The notes below the pieces were generated by a model, which was not told the DNA's origin, did no database searches, and was given only the letters and a program-made list of their open reading frames with translations. Shown in pieces: positions 55,609-64,000 of a DNA stretch of 64,000 nucleotides. The stretch's first letter is position 1. The number at the start of each line of letters is the position of its first letter. Source of the DNA: Melastoma dodecandrum (lineage: Eukaryota > Streptophyta > Magnoliopsida > Myrtales > Melastomataceae); contig JARUPY010000190.1 in the NCBI GenBank assembly GCA_029817715.1, positions 3,968,001 to 4,032,000 on the forward strand. The letters are read 5' to 3'. A program made the position numbers and the translations under genes.

Positions 55609-58600
55609 CTAGTTGATCCGGCCGTATTCATCATCAGCTTCAATGTATTGAATTGAAGCATTCTTCGCCGGAAGGTTGACGGGCTTAGGAGTGACATATC
55701 CAAGACCATATTTCGATTTCTGATTATCATTTCTTGGATTAGTTTCCTTTGAAGCATCCCCAAGTGTCTTCAAGTCCTCAGTGTATCCAGCTGCGGAGAT
55801 TAACCTGAATGCATTTGGATTAAACCCGTTGGTGCGCCTGTCAGGCAGTGAATCTGGATAGATAATTGCCCCCTGTTTAGGTCGAACAAAACCTTTTAAA
55901 GGCGCATTTGTTTGAGCTATTGTCGTCATTTTCGTCACCGGCCAGTTGAGTTCTTTTGGCACCACTGTGTCTTCGGCATGGCTACTCACGAAAGGTGGCT
56001 CCCCTGCTTTTCGAAGGGCTCTTGGAATATAGCGCAAGATCGGTGCATTCTGTTTTGACTTATCATCCGTCCTTTCATTTTTAATTGTCGGATTGACTAA
56101 AGGTACCTCATGTTGAATGGGTGAATCTTCTACGTCCGACTTCTTCATGATATCCCTCACAATCGGTGCAAGCTTCGGGACTTTTTCTTCAGCATCGGTA
56201 CCCTTATTAAAGTAAAACTTAGCATCGGCGAAGTATGACTCCGCTTCCGTAAAGGGTTTTGCATCTGCCCATACTGTGTGAGTTACCCCATCTTTCAAAA
56301 ATTTTAAGCATTGATGGAGCATGGATGCAACAACTCCATATTCATGCAGCCATTGTCGACCCAACAACATATTATAGGTAGTGTTAGCATCGATGACGTA
56401 GAATGTCGCTCCAGCTTCCATATCTCCTATAGTGAGGGTGAGACAGATCTTCCCAACGGCTCGTTCTCCCCCTTGGTTGAATCCTTGGATTATTAACCGG
56501 TTACTTGATAAATCGTCAACCCCTAGCCCGATCTCTTTCAAGGCTTTCAATGACAAGATATTGACTGTAGATCCTGGATCGACCAAGATGCGATCCACCT
56601 TTGTACCATAAACATATCCTGATACAAATAGCGGTCGATTATGAGATTTGTGACCCATAAGGAGATCTTCATCAGAAAACATAATTATTGCTCCATCTTC
56701 TCGTGATCTCACAACATTCATCACTGCGGGATCTTCTGGACTGTCAACCTTCACAGCTGCCACTTCTTTGTCTGCATCAATGAGGTGAAAGCTCCTAGAC
56801 AAATCTGCAAGTTTTCGAAAACGTTCCGGAAAGAAATCCCATAACATAGCCGATGTTGGCTTCTTCATGGACAAGATATCTAACGAACTCTCTTCTTTCG
56901 CTATCTTCCTGGAATCCCTTTTTACTGGTGATCTCCTCGCAATCTTTGCTCGCATAGGAAGCGTTTTCTTCACGGGTTTAGAAGACTTCTTCCGGTTCTT
57001 TTTGTGAGTCACCAAAGTCCAGCCTTCTTCGGTTGATGCTTCTACGGAGCTAACTACACAACTTGACACCTTGGTCATATATTGATGCATTATCCCCTGA
57101 CTTGGTAGGCCAATTATCTCAGCAGGATCGATAGTCCCGAATACGATGGTTGGAGTATCATTGATTGCGACACTGATCATATTTGAAGGTGTAATATAAG
57201 CTCCTAAATCGATCTTGTTGTCGTGTACAAGCTCCATGACATTCTCCTTAAAGACGAAGCACTTCTCAATTGGATGGACTAAAATACGATGGTATTTGCA
57301 GAAGTTGGGATTGTCAGCTAGATTCGCTTGGTTCGGTCGCTTTGATGGCGGAAGCTCGATCATTTTAAAAGACAACAAATAGTCAAATATTTCTACAACA
57401 TCCTCATCAGGAAAAGGATATTTCTTATTTTGCCTTTCTTCAAGAGTTGGGCGTTGCCTATCCATCCGGGGTGCTTCTACAAGTGATTGTCCATTTGCTG
57501 GGACTTTTCCTTTTGCAATCGGCACTTTGACAGGAGCTGCATTTGTAGTCATTACCTGCTTCTTGGCGTCCTTGAGAGCAAGCTTGCCCCCAGTTCTGTT
57601 TCCTGGTCTTCCTATCCCTCTAGGTGGCTCGGGTGTTGGGATGTTGCTTACGTTGGTCCCAACAAAGCTTAACTCCATGTCATGAGCCTTTGTGGCCAAC
57701 TCCTCGAACGATCGTGGTTTAAGCCCTTGTAGAATATATCGAATTCTCCAAAGCATGCCTTGAATACACATGTCAATGGACGTTTCCTCTGATAGACGAT
57801 CCCTACAGTTCAAGCTTAGATTCCTCCATCGTTGGATATAGTCGACGACGGGCTCTTCCTCCCATTGGCGAGTATTAGTTAGCTCGATCATGCTCACTAC
57901 GCGCCGTGTGCTGTAGAAGCGATTCAGAAACTCCCTTTCTAATTGTTCCCAACTATCAATGGTGCCTGGCTTAAGATCAATGTACCAATCAAAAGCATTT
58001 CCCTTTAAAGAGCGGACAAATTGCTTAACCATCCAATCTCCATCCGTGCCTGCGTTGTTGCAAGTTTCAACGAAATGGGCCACATGTTGACGTGGATTAC
58101 CCTTCCCTTCGAACTGTTGGAAGTATGGAGGCTGATATCCCACGGGCATCTTGAGGCCTTCAATTCTTCGACTGTAAGACTTATAATATGCTGCAGATGA
58201 TGATGATTTGCCCTCGAGCTCGCTCTTCACCGTTTCTTTTATTAATTCCAGCATTGCCTTCGCTGGAATAGGATCTTCAGCATCAGACATGTGTTTTGAT
58301 GAATCATCGACATTCATGACCCCCTTTCCTTTATCAACTTGGGTGCGCGAACTGTCCTCCATAGACGTTTCGTCAGCGTCTTTACTCTCCAGCCTTTTGA
58401 CAATATAATCCATTTGCTGCTCTCTTTCTTTCATGAAGAGTATCATAGCATCCACAGTTTTTGTGAGAGCGACGACCTGATCTTCGAGTGAAGGAGTATC
58501 TGCCATAATCACTGGCATGACTTCAAAGCCTTTAGTTGAATCCGCTTCTGCGGAAGAATCCGACGAAGAGTCACTTGACGAGACATTTTCAAAATTTATC

Positions 58601-58725
58601 TGCGGGACAGGAGACACCAGAACCTTGTCGAAGGGGTTGTCACCAGCAGTTGGTTGAGATGACTTAGGGGAAATTGCTCTAAGCATTCCATCTATTTCCT
58701 CAGTCTGCTTACGAGTTTTGGCCAC
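55609..58725 (-). CDS. Gag-protease polyprotein of the Tat-type element
   Basis: A 1,038-codon open frame. The gag domain lies at residues about 185-330 (GNPRQHVAHFVETCNNAGTD, GNAFDWYIDLKPG, FLNRFYSTRR). The middle part has FCKYHRILVHPIEKCFVFK, a degenerate CHCC-type nucleic-acid binding segment. The retropepsin active site is ILVDPGSTVNILS (DPGS variant common in these elements), with MLLGRQWLHE as the second block. The C-terminal extension is rich in Lys and Pro. An additional N-terminal gag piece lies upstream to 59,111 in a shifted frame. Confidence 0.9.
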   Translation of the reverse strand: MAKTRKQTEEIDGMLRAISPKSSQPTAGDNPFDKVLVSPVPQINFENVSSSDSSSDSSAEADSTKGFEVMPVIMADTPSLEDQVVALTKTVDAMILFMKEREQQMDYIVKRLESKDADETSMEDSSRTQVDKGKGVMNVDDSSKHMSDAEDPIPAKAMLELIKETVKSELEGKSSSSAAYYKSYSRRIEGLKMPVGYQPPYFQQFEGKGNPRQHVAHFVETCNNAGTDGDWMVKQFVRSLKGNAFDWYIDLKPGTIDSWEQLEREFLNRFYSTRRVVSMIELTNTRQWEEEPVVDYIQRWRNLSLNCRDRLSEETSIDMCIQGMLWRIRYILQGLKPRSFEELATKAHDMELSFVGTNVSNIPTPEPPRGIGRPGNRTGGKLALKDAKKQVMTTNAAPVKVPIAKGKVPANGQSLVEAPRMDRQRPTLEERQNKKYPFPDEDVVEIFDYLLSFKMIELPPSKRPNQANLADNPNFCKYHRILVHPIEKCFVFKENVMELVHDNKIDLGAYITPSNMISVAINDTPTIVFGTIDPAEIIGLPSQGIMHQYMTKVSSCVVSSVEASTEEGWTLVTHKKNRKKSSKPVKKTLPMRAKIARRSPVKRDSRKIAKEESSLDILSMKKPTSAMLWDFFPERFRKLADLSRSFHLIDADKEVAAVKVDSPEDPAVMNVVRSREDGAIIMFSDEDLLMGHKSHNRPLFVSGYVYGTKVDRILVDPGSTVNILSLKALKEIGLGVDDLSSNRLIIQGFNQGGERAVGKICLTLTIGDMEAGATFYVIDANTTYNMLLGRQWLHEYGVVASMLHQCLKFLKDGVTHTVWADAKPFTEAESYFADAKFYFNKGTDAEEKVPKLAPIVRDIMKKSDVEDSPIQHEVPLVNPTIKNERTDDKSKQNAPILRYIPRALRKAGEPPFVSSHAEDTVVPKELNWPVTKMTTIAQTNAPLKGFVRPKQGAIIYPDSLPDRRTNGFNPNAFRLISAAGYTEDLKTLGDASKETNPRNDNQKSKYGLGYVTPKPVNLPAKNASIQYIEADDEYGRIN

Positions 58726-59111
58726 AGATTGGGCATATGTCCACTTTGGAGAGCCCCCCCTTTGAGAACATCCTTGTAAGATGGGGAAGCCTTAGGGGAG
58801 ATAGACTTGAGCATTTCTTCTATCTCTTCAGCCTGTTTGCGTGTCATGGCCACAGACTGGGCATAAGTCCACTTTGGAGAGTCCCCGGCATTGAGAGTAT
58901 TATTTTCAGTGACATCCTAGTAAGATGGGGATGCCTTGGGGGAGACGGACTTGAGCAATTCTTCAGTCTCCTTATACAATTCAGCAATGGTCCTAGCCTT
59001 GACCAACTTTGGAAACTCAGCAGATGAAGAGTCCCCAGAAGAGAGTGAAGGAAAAGCAGCAAGCCGGTTGTACGCGACAACATTCTTGACGTTAATAATC
59101 TTTGGCGCCAT
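58680..59111 (-). repeat. Repeated gag N-terminal modules
   Basis: From the ATG at 59,111 (MAPKIINVKNVVAYNRLAAF) the minus strand carries three related modules: KETEELLKSVSPKASPSY, QAEEIEEMLKSISPKASPSY and QTEEIDGMLRAISPK, about 130 bp apart. The modules are out of frame with one another, so the array probably arose by tandem duplication inside gag. Confidence 0.7.
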
Positions 59112-59175
59112 GTGAATTCCTCAAAGTAAAGAGATGAGAGGTAGAGATTGTCCCACTGGGCGTGCCAGAAATTTC

Positions 59176-60594
59176 TGAACACTAAAATCTCACGGGGAAA
59201 TATCAGCGTACAAATTGTCGTATGAAAATGTGTAGCAGGTTCAATCTCTAGTCACGGATGAAACACGTGATTCCTCTGATTCGATCTTCGAAGAATAACG
59301 TCGATGGGTGGTGATCCAGAAGCTCTGGCAGAATTTCAACAGAACTTCGGGATAAAATATAAGCGAAGTCGTCAGGGCCTATGGGCGTGATCCGGCAGAG
59401 CCTCAGTAGCTTGATGAAGTCGTCGGGGTCTTTGGGCGTGATCCGGTAGAGCTTCGATATCTTGATGAAGTCGTCGGGGCCTTTGGGCGTGATCCGGCAG
59501 AACTTCAAGGCGTGTTACGGAAGGACACCGGGGCGATGGACGTCGGTAGAGCTTCAGTGAACGGGAGGCGGTGAGAGTCTTTGAGATCCAAGAGTCTTCT
59601 CTCCACCAATATGTGTGTTATGTGTTGTCTGGTTATATACTTGCAAGATATCTGAAGTGTATATGGGCTGAAGCTCTGGCAAATATCCTGATGAAGATGA
59701 TGAGCTGTAGAACTTAATCCGGCGGGTCTAGGAGTGGCGAAGATCACCAGGGCTATAGAAGCTTGATCTAGAGAATCTTCTGGATATGATCGATGAACAC
59801 CAGGGCTATTGTAGAAGCTTGATCTAGCAGCACTTCGTTGTTGAGTGAGGAAATGATGCCGTGAACTTCGTTATCGAAGGAGCTCCTCACTCTTAAAGTT
59901 GTCGAGGCCTGTGGGCTTGATCCAACAGAACTTTGGGGAGATGTTGTTGTCGACATAGGAATATAGCCGTCGTCGAAGAATGTAATATCCGAGAATATCG
60001 CTCGGGAAGAATATTGTTTGTCTGCAGAATATGATTGCTGGGAAAATATATCACCGCGTCGTTTCGCTATGGGGCCCTCAAAGATAAACCTGCAAGTGGG
60101 GCCTTCGAGATATACCCGTTAGAGGGACCTTTGGAGATATACCCGCTAGAGGGACCCTCGGAGTATACCCGCTTCGGAGATATACCCGCTATAGGGGCCT
60201 TTGAAGATTAACCCGCAAGACGGGACTTCAGAGATATACCCAAGAGGGGCCTTCGGAGATATACCCGCTAGAGGGGCCTTCGGAGATATACCCGGTAGAG
60301 AGGCCTTCAAAGATAAACCCGCAAGACGGGCCTTTAGAGATATACCCAAGAGGGGCCTTCGGAGATATACCCGCTAGAAGGGCCTTCGGAGATAAACCCG
60401 CAAGAGGGGCCTTCACCGCCGCATCACCCACTGAGGGCCCTTCGTCGGCAAACCTGCTAGAGGGGCCTTCACCGCACCACCCTAGATAGGCCTTCGGAGA
60501 ACCCACAAGAGGGCCTTCGGAGATAAACCCGCAAGAGGGGCCTTCACCGCCGCATCACCCATTGAGGGGCCTTCGGAGAACCCGCTAGGGGGCC
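59176..60594 (-). repeat. 5' LTR of the Tat-type element, truncated
   Basis: Aligns with 49,534 onward, beginning TGAACACTAAAATCT. It carries three units of the 51-bp minisatellite instead of six. It ends at GCTAGGGGGCC, where a second element starts; the missing part would correspond to about 51,205-51,502. Confidence 0.85.
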
Positions 60595-62663
60595 TGTTGA
60601 CATAGTAAATAATTTTGGGCCTGGGCTTAGAGCCCAGGAATCATCACACTACCTAAGGACGAAGTCGCCCAGACCGACTCATGACAACGTCGACTGGGCT
60701 AACTCAGAACGATGTCACCCAGGTCGACTCATAATGAAGTCGACTGGGTTAACTCATGACGAAGTCATCCAGGTCGACTCATGACGAGGTCAGTTGGGAT
60801 AACTCATGATGAAGTCGACCCATAATGGAGTTACTAAAGACGATTTATAGAGTCGACTAGGTCAACTCACCACTGAGATATGACTACCAATATGACCCAA
60901 TAGTAGCTAGGTCTACTTATAGGGTCAAGTCGACATTATCCTGAACAAAGGCAAGCAGCCAAAGCCCGTGCAAACAAAGCAAGTCGACGAGATGGGAATA
61001 AATTTATTCCTAAAGTCACGATTATTAAGAATCGTAACCGATTCTAATTTTCAGGAACGTGATCCCGTATCTCATGGGGAGTTGTTGGGACACTCCCACG
61101 ATACTAGGAATCACGATCCATGACAGGATCTGTAACAAGATCCACTCGTTACGTGTTAGACACGTACGAGCTCTCTATAAATAGCAAAGGAGTTTCCAAA
61201 GACAAAACACGACCATACACAGCCAAAACCCTGAAGTTTGATCGTCAACCTTAGGAATTAGATGCCCTGACCCGGTTTTTAGGTCAACTACCCTTCCACC
61301 GACAGAGTGAGCTCGTAGGGCCTTTGTCGTCAATCTTCCGCCAGCGACACCACCGACGGAGTGAGCTCGTAGGGCCTTCGTCACAGATCCCCGCCAGCAA
61401 CTACCACCGACGGAGCGAGCTTCCGAGGCCTTCGTCACCAGTTCTCCGCCGTCACAGATTTCCACATCGTAGTCGACACTTGCACTTTTTCCACTTCTAA
61501 TGGCTGTAAGCCCTGTTTTCTTTGTTCATTAAGATTGTAAGACTTGCATTTAGTTTCAATAAAATTGTGCATCTTCTTACTGGCGACCACAAACTCAATT
61601 CCTGTGAGTCCTTTGCCAAATATTTCCGACGTGATCCGTTCTATAGGCGAACTCATCACACTACCTAAGGACGAAGTCGCCCAGACCGACTCATGACAAC
61701 GTCGACTGGGCTAACTCAGAACGATGTCACCCAGGTCGACTCATAATGAAGTCGACTGGGTTAACTCATGACGAAGTCATCCAGGTCGACTCATGACGAG
61801 GTCAGTTGGGATAACTCATGATGAAGTCGACCCACAATGGAGTTACTAAAGACGATTTATAGAGTCGACTAGGTCAACTCACCACTGAGATATGACTACC
61901 AATATGACCCAATAGTAGCTAGGTCTACTTATAGGGTCAAGTCGACATTATCCTGAACAAAGGCAAGCAGCCAAAGCCCGTGCAAACAAAACAAGTCGAC
62001 GAGATGGGAATAAATTTATTCCTAAAGTCACGATTATTAAGAATCGTAACCGATTCTAATTTTCAGGAACGTGATCCCGTATCTCATGGGGAGTTGTTGG
62101 GACACTCCCACGATACTAGGAATCACGATCCATGACACGATCTGTAACAAGATCCACTCGTTACGTGTTAGACACGTACGAGCTCTCTATAAATAGCAAA
62201 GGAGTTTCCAAAGACAAAACACGACCATACACAGCCAAAACCCTGAAGTTTGATCGTCAACCTTAGGAATTAGATACCTCGACCCGGTTTGTAGGTCAAC
62301 CTCCCTCCACCAGCAGAGTGAGCTCGTAGGGCCTTTGCCGTCAACCCCCGCCAGCGACACCACCGACGGAGTGAGCTCGTAGGGCCTTCGTCACAGCCTC
62401 CCGCCAACGACCATCGCCGACGGAGCGAGCTTCCAAGGCCTTCGTCACAAGTTCTCCACCGTCACAGATTTCCACGTCGTCGTCAATACTTGCGCTTTTT
62501 TCCATTTTTAATGGCTGTAAGCCCTGTTTCCTTTATTCATTAAGATTGTAAGACTTGCATTTGATTTCAATAAAATTGTGCATCTTCTTACTGGCGACCA
62601 CAATATAACTACTGTGAGTCCATTGCCAAATATTTCCAACGTGATCCGTTTCGTGCGCGAACA
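60595..62663 (+). repeat. 5' LTR with an internal 1,012-bp tandem duplication
   Basis: Unit 1 is 60,641-61,652 and unit 2 is 61,653-62,664, starting TCATCACACTACCTAAGGAC in both. Each unit has its own TATA box and AATAAA signal, so the duplication covers nearly the whole LTR. Each unit begins with short direct repeats around GACGAAGTC and CGACTCATGA. Confidence 0.9.
61174..61182 (+). promoter_or_regulatory. TATA box, LTR unit 1
   Basis: CTATAAATAG; a matching one lies in unit 2 at about 62,186-62,195. AATAAA signals lie at about 61,557 and 62,569. Confidence 0.6.
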
Positions 62664-62706
62664 CGTTTTTGGCGACCACAGTGGGAGCACGTTGAGAAAA
62701 AAAAGA

Positions 62707-64000
62707 ATGCCGAGAAATACTCGAAACCGTGAGTCTCAGAATCCCTTAGATGGGGAAAACTAGTCAGAACTTCCTCCGGGAATGGACTTGCCAGCGCCGG
62801 CCCTAGGAGGCCAGGCAGCTACAAACCAGTCAGAACTTCCTCCGGGAATGGATTTGCCAGCGCCGGCCCTAGGAGGCCAGGCAGCTACAAACCAGTCCAC
62901 CTTTGATTCACATACCCCGTCTGAATTTATTTCAAGACTGGAGTTCCACAAGGAACTGGGAGATGTGCGTCAGGAGTTGACTGCTATGAAGGGTATTCTA
63001 ATGGATGTCCAAACCCTAATAGGGCGTCTTTCTGGCCCGAGAAACGAGGAAAGAGTAAGACCTCATATGAGAGAAACCCCCTTTAGGGAGTCTACGTCCA
63101 TGACAAACGCTCGACGGACTGCTCAAGGGCCACGTAACGTCACTTTTGAGCAGTCTGAGATAAGGACAAATGCTCTTTTCGAACCCGGGAATCTGGTTCC
63201 CCCTGGTCGACCCTCTTCTTCACGTAATCGACCAACGAATACGTATTGGAATGAGGCAGAGGACTTTCAAGAGGAAACAGATCGAGGGGAGGATTTTAAT
63301 CCGTCTCGTCGCCCTGGAAAAGAACTTGTAATCGATGCGACTGGAGACCCCTATGAGCTTGGATCCCGAGGTGGAAACTTTCGGGAGGAACCTTCTTTCT
63401 ACATAAGGGATCCAGCTAATCAGGCAATGGGGGAAAGATCTCCATACAGCCCGATAAGGTCGACTCGACCTCCAGCGCAGGCCCCAGTAGGCGGTGTACC
63501 CCCAGACTTGAGGGAGGCCATAACTCAGGTTATAGAGCAAATCGTCCCCGGAATAGCTCGGCGAGACGATGCCTGTTTGTACAGGTATCCCTATCCTGCA
63601 TATGTCGACAGAGATTTCCCTCTACCTAGAGGTTATAAGGTGCCTGACTTTACTCGTTTTTCGGGTGAAGATGAAATGACCCCACTCGAGCATGTCGCTC
63701 GCTTCACTCATCAACTTGGTGAGGCGGCTGGGAACGACTTTTGGAAACTGAAGCTCTTCCCTAACTCGTTAACGGGAGATGCCTTTACGTGGTATGCGAG
63801 TTTGCCGCCAGGGTCAGTAGCCTCGTGGACTCAGATGCAGTCTATGTTCGTTAAAACCTTTGCTCGACTGGACACCCCCATATCGATGTTTGAGGTAATG
63901 CGCCTTAAGCAGGCTAACGGAGAACACCCAGGGCAGTTTCTAATGAAACTTAGGAAGGCCCTACTGCGGTGTACACCCCCTATACCGGAAAAGGATCAAT
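62707..64000 (+). CDS. Gag of the second gypsy element (partial, early in-frame TAG)
   Basis: ATG at 62,707 (MPRNTRNRESQNPLDGEN), then TAG at 62,761-62,763. The same frame then stays open to the window edge, with the next ATG at 62,782. A 66-bp direct duplication (62,764-62,829 and 62,830-62,895) encodes the same 22 residues twice, including MDLPAPALGGQAATNQ. The retrotransposon gag domain lies near the end: FSGEDEMTPLEHVARFTHQL, GDAFTWYASLPPGS, MFVKTFARLD, ANGEHPGQFLMKL. Translation could start at 62,782, or the TAG could be a defect of this copy. Confidence 0.8.
62764..62895. repeat. 66-bp direct duplication in gag
   Basis: Two adjacent copies starting TCAGAACTTCCTCCGGGAAT, differing at a single base (GGACTT/GGATTT). 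In frame, so the coding sequence is not disturbed. Confidence 0.9.

Larger units (their letters stand above)
49534..60594 (-). mobile_element. Ty3/gypsy retrotransposon, Tat lineage, 5' LTR truncated by a second insertion
   Basis: Minus-strand element. The left (3') LTR is 49,534-51,502. The internal region 51,503-59,175 carries gag-protease, RT, RNase H, a second archaeal-type RNase H, and integrase. The right (5') LTR begins at 59,176 and is cut at 60,594 by another element. A second, archaeal-type RNase H between RNase H and integrase is the hallmark of Tat elements (Ogre/Retand). The LTRs agree closely outside their minisatellites, suggesting a fairly recent insertion. pol has several frame breaks. 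Confidence 0.85.
60595..64000 (+). mobile_element. Second Ty3/gypsy element, inserted in the Tat-type 5' LTR (runs off the edge)
   Basis: Starts TGTTGACATAG at 60,595. The LTR ends about 62,663, followed by TGGCGACCACAGTGGGAGC as a likely primer-binding site (62,669 onward), then gag on the plus strand to the window edge. The right-hand LTR and target duplication are outside. Confidence 0.8.

Noticed and set aside
60146..60506. Frames of 67-92 codons in the truncated 5' LTR
   Set aside because: The same minisatellite as at 50.6-51.2 kb.
62760..63540. Minus-strand frames of 63 and 106 codons
   Set aside because: Antisense shadows of the plus-strand gag.

Overview
The window reads as nuclear DNA of a dicot-like flowering plant. 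The evidence is split genes with GT-AG introns and one apparent AT-AC intron, plant-specific families (PR-10, DUF789, Di19, kelch acyl-CoA-binding proteins), and plant transposons (Mutator-like, a Reina-like chromovirus, Tat-type Ty3/gypsy, foldback MITEs). Genus cannot be told from the sequence. No tRNA, rRNA or CRISPR array was recognised.

Layout. 1-1,324: the end of a Mutator-like element with the N-terminus of its transposase and a G-rich minisatellite. 2,659-3,517: a complete two-exon PR-10/Bet v 1 gene. 3,842-6,567: a partial copy of a DUF789 first exon, then the 3' exons of a single-pass membrane protein gene. 6,987-13,555: exons 1 and 2 of a DUF789 gene, with a 5.3-kb Reina-like retrotransposon in intron 1 flanked by a perfect 5-bp duplication. 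13,650-17,200: a patchwork with the missing 3' half of DUF789 on the opposite strand, a small intact membrane-protein gene, and truncated pieces of a possible metal tolerance protein, a plastid pyruvate kinase and a thioredoxin-like 4 gene. 18,010-19,753: a complete five-exon Di19 gene, minus strand, with a U12-type AT-AC intron.

22-48 kb is a graveyard of tandem and inverted segmental duplications. It mixes fragments of mitochondrial Rho GTPase (MIRO), a kelch acyl-CoA-binding protein and pectin acetylesterase with at least eight copies of small NYN-domain (PIN-like nuclease) genes. Two NYN genes form a divergent pair that occurs twice (around 34 and 43.8 kb). Two other NYN copies form a near-perfect inverted repeat with about 1-kb arms and a 50-bp loop at 35,039-37,165. 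Several NYN proteins have kept only one of the catalytic motifs.

48-64 kb is repetitive: a foldback MITE, a nearly complete Tat-lineage Ty3/gypsy element on the minus strand (49,534-60,594) with minisatellite-rich LTRs, and a second gypsy element inserted in its 5' LTR. The second element has an LTR that is an internal tandem dimer, and its gag runs off the right edge.

The genes likely to be expressed and intact are PR-10, the 84-aa membrane protein, Di19, probably the membrane protein ending at 6,567, and possibly some NYN genes. Most of the rest is transposon or pseudogene.
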